NCBI RefSeq assembly: GCF_004349085.1
Contig: NZ_SMFM01000007.1
Coordinates: 124,001 to 188,000, forward strand
DNA: 64,000 bases
Direction of reading: 5' to 3'
From: Flavobacterium caseinilyticum
Lineage (GTDB): Bacteria > Bacteroidota > Bacteroidia > Flavobacteriales > Flavobacteriaceae
The translations under genes and the position numbers were made by a program. Under the pieces are notes generated by a model. The model was not told the DNA's origin and ran no database searches. It was given only the letters and a program-made list of their open reading frames with translations. Below are positions 32,973 through 41,880 of this stretch, one piece after another (the first letter of the stretch is position 1; each line of letters starts with the position of its first letter).

Positions 32973-34286
32973 ATGACACACCCTAAAATACTATTTCAAA
33001 GTTTAATACTACTGCTGTTTTTCGTAACAAAAATTAATGCACAGGAAGTTTTGACATTAGAAAGCGCGGTTAAAATAGCCTTGGAAAACAATTACGAAAT
33101 AAAAATTGCTACCAATAATTTGACTATTCAAAAAACAAATGTAGCCATTGGAAATGCGGGAATGTTACCTACTGTTACTGCTAATGTATTTGATAACAAT
33201 AGTATTCAGAATAGTTCTCAAACACGTCAGGACGGGACAGAAAATGAATTGGATAACGCTAAAAACAATAGTTTGACGTATGGCGTCGGATTAGATTGGA
33301 CCATTTTTGATGGTCTGCGTATGTTTGCCCGAATGGATCAGTTGAAGGAGTTGCAAAAATTGGGCGAAGCACAATTAAAATTAACCGTAATCACAAGAAT
33401 CAGTGATGTGAATGCCGCGTATTATGATTTGGTACAGCAACAACAACAATTAGCTGCCTTGGACACAACAATCGTTATTTCAAACCAGCGATTGACCTTA
33501 GCACAAAACAGATTCACTATAGGAAAAGCGTCTAAGTTAGAACTTTTGAACGCTCAAGTAGATATGAATACGGATCAGGTTGCGTTGTTACGACAAAAAG
33601 AATTGTATGCAAACAGTAAGATTTTGTTAAACCAATTGCTGGCAAGAGATGTTGCTACAGATTTTAAAGTAATTGATGTTCTAAAAGTAGATTCCTTATT
33701 ATTACTGCCCGAACTAAAAGCCTTAGCAGAAAAACAAAATCCACAATTAGAAGCACAAATCATAAATAAGAGAGTCGCTGAATTAGAATTAAAACAAATA
33801 AAAGCGGCACGTTATCCTACCGTTCGAGTGAATACTGCCTATAATTTCTCAGAAAGTCAATCCAGTCTGGGATTTGTGGCACAATCACAATCTAGAGGTT
33901 TGAACTATGGTTTCAGCGCTTCATTGAATTTATTTGATGGTTTTGCACAAAACCGAAATGAAAAAATCTCCAAAATTCAAATTGAAAATTCTAAATTAAA
34001 TATTGATCAGCAAAACTTAGCTCTAAATTCACAATTGGCTACTTCCTATCAAACGTATTTGACAAATTTAGAATTGATTGCTTTGGAAGAAAAAAATGAA
34101 TCGATTGCTAAACAAAATTTGAACATAACATTAGACAAATTCCGCATTGGAACTATCACTACTTTAGAATTCAGAACCGCACAATTGAATTATGTGAATG
34201 CCAAAGTGCGCTACAGCAACGCTCAATTTCAAGGAAAATTATCTGAAATTGCGCTTCGAGAATTGGCAGGAAATCTTATTTTTTGA
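32973..34286 (+). CDS. TolC-family outer-membrane channel protein
   Basis: The outer-membrane exit duct for the RND pump encoded just upstream. The 437-residue protein has a signal peptide ending near TKINAQ (about 18-23). Two homologous halves of long helices and strands follow, with TLESAVKIALENNYEIKIA at the start, YGVGLDWTIFDGLRMFARMD and later FSASLNLFDGFAQNRNEK, the paired beta-barrel and alpha-tunnel signatures. It is the last gene of the three-gene operon; the bestrophin gene follows after 28 bases. Confidence 0.93.
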   Translation: MTHPKILFQSLILLLFFVTKINAQEVLTLESAVKIALENNYEIKIATNNLTIQKTNVAIGNAGMLPTVTANVFDNNSIQNSSQTRQDGTENELDNAKNNSLTYGVGLDWTIFDGLRMFARMDQLKELQKLGEAQLKLTVITRISDVNAAYYDLVQQQQQLAALDTTIVISNQRLTLAQNRFTIGKASKLELLNAQVDMNTDQVALLRQKELYANSKILLNQLLARDVATDFKVIDVLKVDSLLLLPELKALAEKQNPQLEAQIINKRVAELELKQIKAARYPTVRVNTAYNFSESQSSLGFVAQSQSRGLNYGFSASLNLFDGFAQNRNEKISKIQIENSKLNIDQQNLALNSQLATSYQTYLTNLELIALEEKNESIAKQNLNITLDKFRIGTITTLEFRTAQLNYVNAKVRYSNAQFQGKLSEIALRELAGNLIF

Positions 34287-34314
34287 TTTACTTTTGTTAA
34301 AAAAAGCATCTTAA

Positions 34315-35178
34315 ATGATTTCATACAATACAAAAGACTGGATTACTTTTATTTTTAAATTGCAAAAGGCAGATACCTTTAGAACATTGCTGCCGATAAT
34401 GTTTGCCATCGGAATTTATTCTGGGATTATAGGCTATTTAGAAGTAGAATACTGGAAATTAACTGATAAAAGTTATGTAAAAAACATTACTCTTATGCAC
34501 GGGATGCTTGGTTTCGTGATCTCATTGTTGTTGGTTTTCAGAACTAATACAGCTTATGACCGTTGGTGGGAAGGACGCAAAATGTGGGGTGCTTTGGTGA
34601 ATAACAGCCGCAATTTTGCCATTAAACTTTCGGTAATTTTAACAGATGAAAAAGATTTAGCTTTCTTCAGAAAATTAATTCCCAGTTACGCTTCTATTTT
34701 AAACAAACATTTAAAAGATGAGGAAACCGGCAAACAGCTATTTGATGATGTCGATTTAGAAATTGACCACCACAAACACAAACCCAATCAAGTCGCTAAA
34801 ATGTTGTTTCAGAAGATTAATGATTTATACGATTCCAAAAAAATTACGGGCGATCAACTGATCATTTTAAACGATGAAGTAAAATCGTTTACTGATATAT
34901 GCGGCGCTTGTGAACGAATTAAAAACACGCCTATTCCCTATTCCTACAGTGCTTTTCTTAAGAAATTTATTTTCTTTTATGTACTAACTCTTCCTTTTGG
35001 ATACGCTATCAGTTTAGGTTATTACGTTATACCGGTAGTTGTCTTCATTTTTTATGTTTTGGCTAGTTTGGAGTTAATTGCGGAGGAAATTGAAGATCCT
35101 TTTGGAACCGATGAGAACGATTTACCAACTCAAAAAATTGCTGAGAATATCAAAAAACATATCGAAGAATTAATTTAA
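34315..35178 (+). CDS. Bestrophin-family ion channel protein
   Basis: A 287-residue membrane protein of the bestrophin/UPF0187 family. It has IGIYSGIIGYLEVEYW near the N-terminus and the signature FRTNTAYDRWWEGRKMWGALVNNSRN (about 76-101). C-terminal spans with PFGYAISLGYYVIPVVVFIFY precede a conserved acidic ELIAEEIEDPFGTDENDLP. Bacterial homologues form pentameric ion channels; ion selectivity varies and cannot be read here. Close spacing suggests it may be read through from the TolC gene. Confidence 0.92.
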   Translation: MISYNTKDWITFIFKLQKADTFRTLLPIMFAIGIYSGIIGYLEVEYWKLTDKSYVKNITLMHGMLGFVISLLLVFRTNTAYDRWWEGRKMWGALVNNSRNFAIKLSVILTDEKDLAFFRKLIPSYASILNKHLKDEETGKQLFDDVDLEIDHHKHKPNQVAKMLFQKINDLYDSKKITGDQLIILNDEVKSFTDICGACERIKNTPIPYSYSAFLKKFIFFYVLTLPFGYAISLGYYVIPVVVFIFYVLASLELIAEEIEDPFGTDENDLPTQKIAENIKKHIEELI

Positions 35179-35252
35179 ATTTTGTTAAACTGCACTTTGA
35201 TTAAAATTATTTTCATTAAATTTAAACTCTACCTTCCTTTAAGTTTAAAACT

Positions 35253-36176
35253 ATGAACAGTAACCGTGCTTTTATAAATCCACCTCTTTTATCTAACGAG
35301 AAATCGTTGAAAACATTAGTTGAAAACAGAACCGTTTATTCGTTGAACCATTGTGAGCTGAACCTTTTTGAGACTTATGAATCTTCAGCGTTGGTTCCTT
35401 TGAAGTTTAATGATTTTGTGGTGACCAGCATGTTACGAGGCAAAAAAGTAATGCATCTTTTTGACGATCCGGGATTTGTATATTTACCAGGCGAAACCGT
35501 TGTTATTCCGTCGAATGTAGAAATGAAAATTGATTTTCCGGAGGCTTCAAAAAATAATCCTACGCAATGCCTTGCTTTGGCGATAGAACAAACAAAAATT
35601 ACGGATACATTACAGTTTCTGAATGAGCGTTATCCAAAAGAAGGAAACGACCAATTCTGGCAATTGAACTACCAAAATTATTTTTTTTATAATAATATCG
35701 AATTAGCCACGACGATTAATAAGTTAATTAAAGAATGCATGAGCACGTCGATTACTAAAGATGCTTTAGCTGATTTAACTTTGCAGGAGTTATTAATTCG
35801 TATTATTCAGACACAAACTGCCAAAGCAATTGAGGACGGTTTGTTTACGGATCCAAAAAATCCTATTACACAAGTAGTGGAATTCATTCGGTCTAATTTA
35901 AAGGAAAATTTCAGCATGAAACATTTGAGCGAAAAAGCATGCATGAGCACTACATCGTTCTATCGTTTTTTCAAAAGAGAATTGGGAATGAGTCCTATTG
36001 AATTTGTTATTGGCGAAAAAATGAGATGTGCAAAACAATTGCTCAAAAATCCTTCCATACAAATTAATGAAGTTTGTTATTTATCCGGATTTGAAGATTG
36101 TAATTATTTTATTCGTTTGTTTAAGAAACATGAAGGAATAACACCTAAACAATATCAATTATTGTTTGTCAACTAA
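35253..36176 (+). CDS. AraC-family transcriptional regulator
   Basis: The 307-residue protein has an N-terminal ligand-sensing domain of AraC type (about 40-190) and a C-terminal double helix-turn-helix (about 208-305) with KENFSMKHLSEKACMSTTSFYRFFKRELG and INEVCYLSGFEDCNYFIRLFKKHEGITPKQY. It converges on the DUF779/aldehyde dehydrogenase pair, its 3' end 3 bases from DUF779, which suggests it controls them. The inducer could be an alcohol or aldehyde, by inference only. Confidence 0.9.
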   Translation: MNSNRAFINPPLLSNEKSLKTLVENRTVYSLNHCELNLFETYESSALVPLKFNDFVVTSMLRGKKVMHLFDDPGFVYLPGETVVIPSNVEMKIDFPEASKNNPTQCLALAIEQTKITDTLQFLNERYPKEGNDQFWQLNYQNYFFYNNIELATTINKLIKECMSTSITKDALADLTLQELLIRIIQTQTAKAIEDGLFTDPKNPITQVVEFIRSNLKENFSMKHLSEKACMSTTSFYRFFKRELGMSPIEFVIGEKMRCAKQLLKNPSIQINEVCYLSGFEDCNYFIRLFKKHEGITPKQYQLLFVN

Positions 36177-36179
36177 CTT

Positions 36180-36554
36180 TCATTCAATGTAGGTTACTGG
36201 CTCCAGCGAAAGTTCTTCTTCCGGTGTAAAAATCCGATATTCTATTCGGAAAGTTTTTTTAAGCGGAGTTTCCAAAGAAAATCCTCCAACGCCAAATGCA
36301 TCAATTACATCCAAAGTAAAATGGGCATGTTTCCAATATTCGAACAAATCCTTGTCCACCCAAAACTCTGTATTTTCTATTGTACCAATACAAACATCAC
36401 CCAATCTTTGGTAGAAACCTCCTTTTTCAAAACATTGTGGCTGCGATCCTTCGCAACATCCTCCGGCTTGGTAAAACATCAAATCTCCGTGCTTTTCCTG
36501 TAAAATTTTGATTAATTCTATTGCTTTCCCTGTGGCATCTATTCTTTTTATCAT
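36180..36554 (-). CDS. DUF779 family protein
   Basis: The 124-residue protein carries the DUF779 pattern: GDLMFYQAGGCCEGSQPQCF (about 19-38, with adjacent Cys residues), GDVCIGTIENTEFWVD and HFTLDVIDAFGVGGFSLE. The function is unknown. The family commonly sits beside acetaldehyde dehydrogenase genes, as here. The Cys cluster could bind metal, but I cannot prove it. It is downstream of the dehydrogenase after a 76-base gap that contains a hairpin. Confidence 0.9.
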   Translation of the reverse strand: MIKRIDATGKAIELIKILQEKHGDLMFYQAGGCCEGSQPQCFEKGGFYQRLGDVCIGTIENTEFWVDKDLFEYWKHAHFTLDVIDAFGVGGFSLETPLKKTFRIEYRIFTPEEELSLEPVTYIE

Positions 36555-36574
36555 TTTTTTTTTAATTTAAAATA

Positions 36575-36606
36575 AAACCTGACAAATTATAAAATCTGCC
36601 AGGTTT
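36575..36606 (-). terminator. Hairpin between aldehyde dehydrogenase and DUF779 genes
   Basis: Arms at 36575-36588 and 36593-36606 (outer stem AAACCTG/CAGGTTT) pair with two mismatches around ATAA. On the minus strand a T-rich stretch follows. It may partly terminate the dehydrogenase transcript before DUF779. Confidence 0.55.
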
Positions 36607-36630
36607 AAGATTAACCAAAATCTGTAACTA

Positions 36631-38136
36631 TTAAAAGAAACCTAACTTCTTTTTATCATAAGAAATCAGCATGTTTTTTGTCTGGCGGTAATGACCTAAC
36701 ATCATTTTATGATTTTCACGACCAATTCCGGATTGTTTGTACCCTCCAAAAGGTGCTCCTGCAGGATAAGAATGGTATTGATTAATCCACACACGTCCTG
36801 CTTGAATAGCTCTTGGTACCTGATAAATCTCGTGTGCATCGCGAGTCCAAAGCCCGGCTCCCAAACCATACATCGAATCGTTAGCGATTGCAATTGCTTC
36901 TTCTGTAGTTTTAAAGGTAGTCACTGCCAAAACAGGTCCAAAAATTTCTTCTTGAAAAATTCGCATTTTGTTATGTCCCTTGAAAAGAGTTGGTTTTATA
37001 TAATATCCTTCAGACAAATTGCCTTCTAAATTATGTTCTTCACCGCCGGTCAAAACTTCGGCGCCTTCTTCTTTTCCTAATTTAATGTAAGAAAGAATTT
37101 TTTCTTTTTGTACCAATGAAGTTTGAGCTCCCATCATCGTAGTTTTGTCCAATGGATTTCCCATTTTAATCGCTTCTGTTCTTTCAATTACACGGGCGAT
37201 AAATTTATCATAAATATCTTCATGAACTAATAATCGTGACGGACAAGTGCAAATTTCACCTTGATTTAAAGCAAACATTACCGCTCCTTCAATCGCTTTA
37301 TCGAAGAAATCATCATCAGCATCACCGACTGATTTCATAAAAATATTTGGAGATTTTCCACCCAATTCTAATGTTACAGGAATAATATTTTCAGTTGCAT
37401 ATTGCATCACTAAGCGACCTGTTGGCGTTGAACCTGTAAAAGCTGCTTTCGAAACTTTTTTGTTGGTTACCAAAGCTCTTCCAAGTTCAGCACCAAACCC
37501 ATTTACAATATTTATAACTCCGGGAGGAAGAATATCGCCTATTAATTCCATCAATATCAAAATAGAAATTGGGGTACTTTCAGCTGGTTTTAAAACTACG
37601 GTATTTCCTGCGGCTAACGCCGGAGCAAGTTTCCAAACTGCCATTAAAATGGGAAAATTCCAAGGAATAATTTGAGCAATTACTCCTAAAGGTTCGCTTA
37701 AAGCGATGGAAACAGTTTGCGAATCTAATTCGGCTATTGAACTTTCTTCTGCACGAATCACTCCTGCAAAATATCTAAAGTGATCAATTGCCAACGGCAT
37801 ATCGGCAGCTAAAGTTTCGCGAATTGCTTTTCCATTGTCAATCGTTTCAACAGTTGCAAGATATTCCAGATTATCTTCCATAACCTGCGCAATTTTATTT
37901 AACAAATTACTACGTTCAGTTACAGATGTTTTTCCCCATGTCTGAAAAGCTTCATGTGCAGTATCAACTGCTAAATCGACATCAGCTTTAGTCGAATGAG
38001 CAGCTTTTGTATACACTTTCCCATCCACTGGAGTAACTACATCAAAGTACTGACCTCCTATTGGTGCAACAAATTTGCCTCCTATATAATTATCATATTG
38101 TGCCTTAAATTCAGGTCTTTGCACTACGTTATCCAT
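36631..38136 (-). CDS. NAD-dependent aldehyde dehydrogenase (acetaldehyde/ExaC-AldB-like)
   Basis: Oxidises aldehydes to acids with NAD(P). The 501-residue protein has [29 protein letters not shown] (cofactor pocket), [12 protein letters not shown], the general-base Glu in [11 protein letters not shown] (about 257) and the nucleophile in [11 protein letters not shown] (about 293-303). The [11 protein letters not shown] form is that of the AldB/ExaC acetaldehyde group. It is accompanied by DUF779 and an AraC regulator, a frequent trio. The upstream region has an inverted repeat in the position of the missing -33 box. Confidence 0.92.
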   Translation of the reverse strand: MDNVVQRPEFKAQYDNYIGGKFVAPIGGQYFDVVTPVDGKVYTKAAHSTKADVDLAVDTAHEAFQTWGKTSVTERSNLLNKIAQVMEDNLEYLATVETIDNGKAIRETLAADMPLAIDHFRYFAGVIRAEESSIAELDSQTVSIALSEPLGVIAQIIPWNFPILMAVWKLAPALAAGNTVVLKPAESTPISILILMELIGDILPPGVINIVNGFGAELGRALVTNKKVSKAAFTGSTPTGRLVMQYATENIIPVTLELGGKSPNIFMKSVGDADDDFFDKAIEGAVMFALNQGEICTCPSRLLVHEDIYDKFIARVIERTEAIKMGNPLDKTTMMGAQTSLVQKEKILSYIKLGKEEGAEVLTGGEEHNLEGNLSEGYYIKPTLFKGHNKMRIFQEEIFGPVLAVTTFKTTEEAIAIANDSMYGLGAGLWTRDAHEIYQVPRAIQAGRVWINQYHSYPAGAPFGGYKQSGIGRENHKMMLGHYRQTKNMLISYDKKKLGFF

Positions 38137-38159
38137 ATCGTTATATTTTTATATTTTAT

Positions 38160-38211
38160 CAAATATACCTTTATACCGCTTATTAGAATAGCACTATTCT
38201 TCCAACTAATA
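38160..38211 (-). promoter_or_regulatory. Aldehyde dehydrogenase promoter with candidate activator site
   Basis: On the minus strand TATATTTG (38167-38160) is a -7 box 24 bases before the ATG. No TTG lies at the -33 spacing. Instead a perfect inverted repeat AGAATAG-CA-CTATTCT (38185-38200) is nested in TATTAG/CTAATA (38181-38186 and 38206-38211). This is where an activator such as the nearby AraC protein would bind. Confidence 0.5.
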
Positions 38212-38345
38212 GCATTAAATTTTCATTTGTGTTTTTTTAACCTAATTTTATTATTTAATTCATAATGATCTATGCTTTACATTGTTAATTTAATATTTCT
38301 CATAAGCACATAATATCCCCAATCAGTTGTAAAAAACCAAAAAAA

Positions 38346-38380
38346 TTGTTTCTTACTCCAATCTGCAATCCTTATATTTG
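38346..38380 (+). promoter_or_regulatory. Bacteroidetes-type promoter for pheT
   Basis: TTG (38346-38348) is followed after 24 bases by TATATTTG (38373-38380), a match to TAnnTTTG. The leader of about 45 bases contains a small GACC-TAA-GGTC hairpin. Confidence 0.55.
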
Positions 38381-38431
38381 CACGCGAGACCTAAGGTCGA
38401 ACTGACGAAGCAATCTCATTAAAATTTACAG

Positions 38432-40852
38432 ATGAAAATATCTTACAACTGGTTAAAACAATTCATTAAAATAGACTGGAAATCTGAGGAAACTGCAGCT
38501 TTACTAACTGACTTAGGTCTGGAAGTAGAAATTGTTGAAAAATACCAATCGGTAAAAGGCGGATTAGAAGGCATTGTTGTGGGACATGTTCTTACTTGTA
38601 TTCAACATCCGGATGCCGATAGATTAAAAATAACTACCGTTGATTTAGGGAATGGCGCTCCTGTACAAATTGTATGTGGTGCCAGTAATGTTGCCGCAGG
38701 ACAAAAAGTACCTGTAGCCACCATTGGAACAACATTATATGACAACGAAGGCATTGCTTTTTCAATAAAAAAAGGTAAAATACGCGGACAGGAAAGCCAC
38801 GGAATGATTTGTGCCGAAGATGAATTAGGTCTTGGTGAAAGCCATGACGGAATTATGATTTTAGATGATTCTTTAGTACCAGGAACTCCTGCTGCAACAG
38901 TTTTCAAAATAGAGAATGACGAAGTATTTGAAATTGGTTTGACACCAAATCGTGCTGATGCAATGAGTCATTTGGGAACAGCACGAGATTTGAGAGCGGG
39001 AATGTTACAAAGTGGTGTCAGTGTGGAACTAATTACGCCATCTGTGAGCAATTTTAGAGTAGACAAAAGAACGTTGAAAATTGATATCGATGTAAAGGAA
39101 CCTAAACTTGCTCCCCGATATTGCGGTGTTACCATTTCTGGAATTGAGGTAAAACCATCTCCGGCATGGTTACAAAACAGATTGAAAGCTATTGGATTAA
39201 ATCCAAAAAACAATATTGTCGATGTCACCAATTATGTTTTACATGAATTAGGCCAGCCGCTTCACGCTTTTGATGCGTCAAAAATTAACGGTAAAATAGT
39301 TGTGCAAACGCTTCCCGCGGGAACAAAATTTACTACACTTGATGACGTAGAAAGAACTTTACACGAAGAAGACTTAATGATTTGTGATGAAAAAGGACCA
39401 TTATGCATTGCTGGGGTTTTTGGCGGAAAAAAATCAGGTGTTTCTGAAAGCACTAATTCTATATTTATAGAAAGTGCATATTTTAATCCTGTGAGCATTC
39501 GAAAAACTGCTAAAAGACATCAATTAAATACCGATGCTTCTTTCCGTTTTGAAAGAGGGATTGACCCAACTATTACGGAATACGCCTTGAAACGCGCCGC
39601 TTTATTGATCCAGGAAGTAGCTGGCGGAGAAATAACATCTGATGTTGTAAATGTGTACCCAAAGAAAATCGAAGACTTTTCTGTATTTTTAAACTTCAGC
39701 AAAGTAGCTAAAATTATTGGTCAGGAATTGCCTAAAGACACGATTAAAAAAATATTGGTTTCATTGGACCTTAAAGTCAACAGTGTTTCAGATGCAGGAT
39801 TGGGCTTGACTATTCCTGCTTACCGCGTAGATGTTCAGAGAGAAATAGATGTAATCGAAGAAATATTAAGAGTGTATGGATACAACAACATTAATTTTTC
39901 TAAAAAATTAAATGCCACAGTTTCAAATTCACCAAGAAACGAAGATTATAAAGTACAAAATACGGTTGCTACACAATTGAATTCTCAAGGTTTTCACGAA
40001 ATGATGGCAAATTCTCTAACAACAGCTTCCTACATAGATCTTTCAGAGGAATTGAATGCAACTCACAATGTGACAATGCTTAATCCGTTGAGTGCTGATT
40101 TATCGACAATGAGACAATCTTTACTGTTTTCAGGATTGGAAGCAGTTTCGTATAATATCAATCGTAAAAATGCAGATTTGAAACTATTCGAATTTGGAAA
40201 AACATATCATAATTATCTTGCGGGTTACGAAGAGAAGAAACATTTAAGCTTGTTCCTAACTGGTAACAGAAATAATGAAAACTGGACCTCTTCTCAAAAG
40301 CCATCCGATTTCTTTTTGTTCAAAGGGTATGTTTCAGGAATTCTTTCAAGATTGGGTATTCAAAAAACACAGAATATGCCTGTTGCGTCTGATATTTTTT
40401 CTGAAGGGATTGCCATTGGATGTGGTCAAGACATTTTAGTAGAATTTGGCGTGGTTAAAAAATCAATAGGAAAACATTTTGGAATCAAACAAGAAGTATT
40501 TTTTGCTGATTTTAACTGGGCTTTGATTTTGAAATTAGTTTCAACTAAAATAAAATATACCGAAATTCATAAATATCCGGAAGTTCGTAGGGATTTAGCA
40601 CTGCTAATTGATCAAAACGTGACCTACGACAGCATTTACAATATTGCACGTCAGACCGAAAAAACACTTTTAACAGATATTAATTTATTTGATGTTTATG
40701 AAGGCCAAAATCTGCCGGAAGGTAAAAAATCGTACGCGATAAGTTTTACAATTCAAGACAATTCAAAAACGTTGACTGATACTCAAATCGATAAAATTAT
40801 GAGCAAACTGCAAAAGAATTTTGAAACGGAACTTGGAGCCAGTTTAAGATAA
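38432..40852 (+). CDS. pheT: Phenylalanine--tRNA ligase subunit beta
   Basis: The beta chain of the alpha2-beta2 PheRS, which binds tRNA-Phe and edits. The 806-residue protein has an N-terminal EMAP/OB tRNA-binding domain (about 40-155, with VGHVLTCIQHPDADRLKITTVDLG), the B3/B4 editing region (ELGQPLHAFDASKI; FIESAYFNPVSIRKTAK), B5 (about 405-480), the catalytic-like core and the C-terminal anticodon-binding FDX-ACB domain ending with TLTDTQIDKIMSKL. pheS is not adjacent; the gene has its own promoter and terminator. Confidence 0.97.
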   Translation: MKISYNWLKQFIKIDWKSEETAALLTDLGLEVEIVEKYQSVKGGLEGIVVGHVLTCIQHPDADRLKITTVDLGNGAPVQIVCGASNVAAGQKVPVATIGTTLYDNEGIAFSIKKGKIRGQESHGMICAEDELGLGESHDGIMILDDSLVPGTPAATVFKIENDEVFEIGLTPNRADAMSHLGTARDLRAGMLQSGVSVELITPSVSNFRVDKRTLKIDIDVKEPKLAPRYCGVTISGIEVKPSPAWLQNRLKAIGLNPKNNIVDVTNYVLHELGQPLHAFDASKINGKIVVQTLPAGTKFTTLDDVERTLHEEDLMICDEKGPLCIAGVFGGKKSGVSESTNSIFIESAYFNPVSIRKTAKRHQLNTDASFRFERGIDPTITEYALKRAALLIQEVAGGEITSDVVNVYPKKIEDFSVFLNFSKVAKIIGQELPKDTIKKILVSLDLKVNSVSDAGLGLTIPAYRVDVQREIDVIEEILRVYGYNNINFSKKLNATVSNSPRNEDYKVQNTVATQLNSQGFHEMMANSLTTASYIDLSEELNATHNVTMLNPLSADLSTMRQSLLFSGLEAVSYNINRKNADLKLFEFGKTYHNYLAGYEEKKHLSLFLTGNRNNENWTSSQKPSDFFLFKGYVSGILSRLGIQKTQNMPVASDIFSEGIAIGCGQDILVEFGVVKKSIGKHFGIKQEVFFADFNWALILKLVSTKIKYTEIHKYPEVRRDLALLIDQNVTYDSIYNIARQTEKTLLTDINLFDVYEGQNLPEGKKSYAISFTIQDNSKTLTDTQIDKIMSKLQKNFETELGASLR

Positions 40853-40872
40853 GTTTTTTATTTACAAAAGAT

Positions 40873-40909
40873 AAAATCCCGATTCAAAAATTTGAATCGG
40901 GATTTTTTT
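40873..40909 (+). terminator. Intrinsic terminator after pheT
   Basis: AAAATCCCGATTCAAA (40873-40888) pairs perfectly with TTTGAATCGGGATTTT (40891-40906), followed by more T. The innermost pairs probably open to give a loop. Confidence 0.9.
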
Positions 40910-40973
40910 ATACAAAAAAGCCCCGCGAATTGCAGGACTCTTCCAATCAACAAATAACAACCTCTCATCAAAA

Positions 40974-41528
40974 TTATTTTTTTGGCATTACAACAGCGTT
41001 AATAACATGAATGACACCATTGGATTGGTTTACATCAGCAATTTTTACTTTAGCTTTATTCATATTTTCATCAGAGATATATAATTTTTTTCCTTTCATC
41101 CAAGCAGTTAAAGTTCCGCCGCTAACTGTTTTTAGAGTTGCTTTTCCGTTGCCCATTTTGATAGCTTTGGCAATATCCGAAGCATTCATTTTTCCTGCCA
41201 CAACATGATAAGTAAGAATTGTTTGTAACATTTTCATATTTTCTGGCATCAATAAAGTTTCTACTGTTCCTTTTGGCAATTTATTGAAAGCTGCATTTGT
41301 TGGTGCAAAAACTGTGAATGGACCTTTACTTTGTAATGTTTCAACTAAACCGGCTGCTGTTACTGCTGCAACTAAAGTGGTATGATCTTTTGAATTTACT
41401 GCGTTCTCAACAATATTTTTAGAAGGATACATCGCAGCTCCACCAACCATTACTGTTTTTTGAGCGAAAGAAGTTGCTCCCAATACTACTGTAAATAATG
41501 CAATAGATAAAAATTTTCTAGTTTTCAT
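40974..41528 (-). CDS. Secreted fasciclin (FAS1) domain protein
   Basis: The 184-residue protein has a signal peptide (MKTRKFLSIALFTVVLGATSFAQ, cleaved near residue 22) and one FAS1 domain (about 45-183). It shows the family's GPFTVFAPTNAAFNKLP, ILTYHVVAGKMNASDIA and VNQSNGVIHVINAVVMP (the H2-like motif). FAS1 domains mediate adhesion or matrix binding. There is no lipobox and no sorting domain, so it is probably periplasmic or released. Single gene. Confidence 0.93.
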   Translation of the reverse strand: MKTRKFLSIALFTVVLGATSFAQKTVMVGGAAMYPSKNIVENAVNSKDHTTLVAAVTAAGLVETLQSKGPFTVFAPTNAAFNKLPKGTVETLLMPENMKMLQTILTYHVVAGKMNASDIAKAIKMGNGKATLKTVSGGTLTAWMKGKKLYISDENMNKAKVKIADVNQSNGVIHVINAVVMPKK

Positions 41529-41677
41529 AAAATCTGTTTTTTTTTAAGTTATATAAAGCATTTACGCACAATAAGAACTTTTGGTTTTAAAAAAAATGTA
41601 AATATTTTTTAAATTATTGAATTGCATATAGTTAAAATCGATTTTTTTTAGTGTTATGAAAATGATACGAAGTAAAT

Positions 41678-41779
41678 TAGCCCCGATGGCAGCAAGTATC
41701 CTTTTTAGGGTGTTACGCAAAAGTGGAATTTTAAAAATAGATTTTCTGCAAAATAAAAAGATACTGCGAACAGCGGGAG
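41678..41779 (+). ncRNA. Dispersed structured element, copy 3 (Flavo-1-like)
   Basis: TAGCCCCGATGGCAGC, AAGTATCC, a variable A/T-rich middle (about 55 bases), then GATACTGCGAACAGCGGGA. GTATCC pairs with GATAC, and AGCCCCG with a CGGG. It shares the boxes of copy 4 and, more distantly, of copies 1 and 2. It is on the strand opposite to both flanking genes. Confidence 0.5.
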
Positions 41780-41832
41780 GATTGTGAATAGGTAATTGAA
41801 ATGTTGTGCTTCCAAAAAATAAATAACAAAAA

Positions 41833-41856
41833 AAAGCTCCGCAAATGCGGAGCTTT
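41833..41856 (-). terminator. Intrinsic terminator after rpsA
   Basis: AAAGCTCCGC (41833-41842) and GCGGAGCTTT (41847-41856) form a perfect 10-bp stem with an AAAT loop. On the minus strand a long T run follows. Confidence 0.88.
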
Positions 41857-41880
41857 CTATATTCAAAAAATTTCAAGAAA

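Larger units (their letters stand above)
41529..41880. other. Intergenic region between the fasciclin gene and rpsA
   Basis: About 350 AT-rich bases upstream of the fasciclin gene and downstream of rpsA. It holds one structured element (41678-41779) and the rpsA terminator (41833-41856). A leftward open frame of 104 codons across this region is an artefact, since it is made of both elements. Confidence 0.5.

Noticed and set aside
41562-41876. Leftward frame of 104 codons between the fasciclin gene and rpsA
   Set aside because: It is built from the rpsA terminator and the structured element, has no family-like motif and no plausible promoter.
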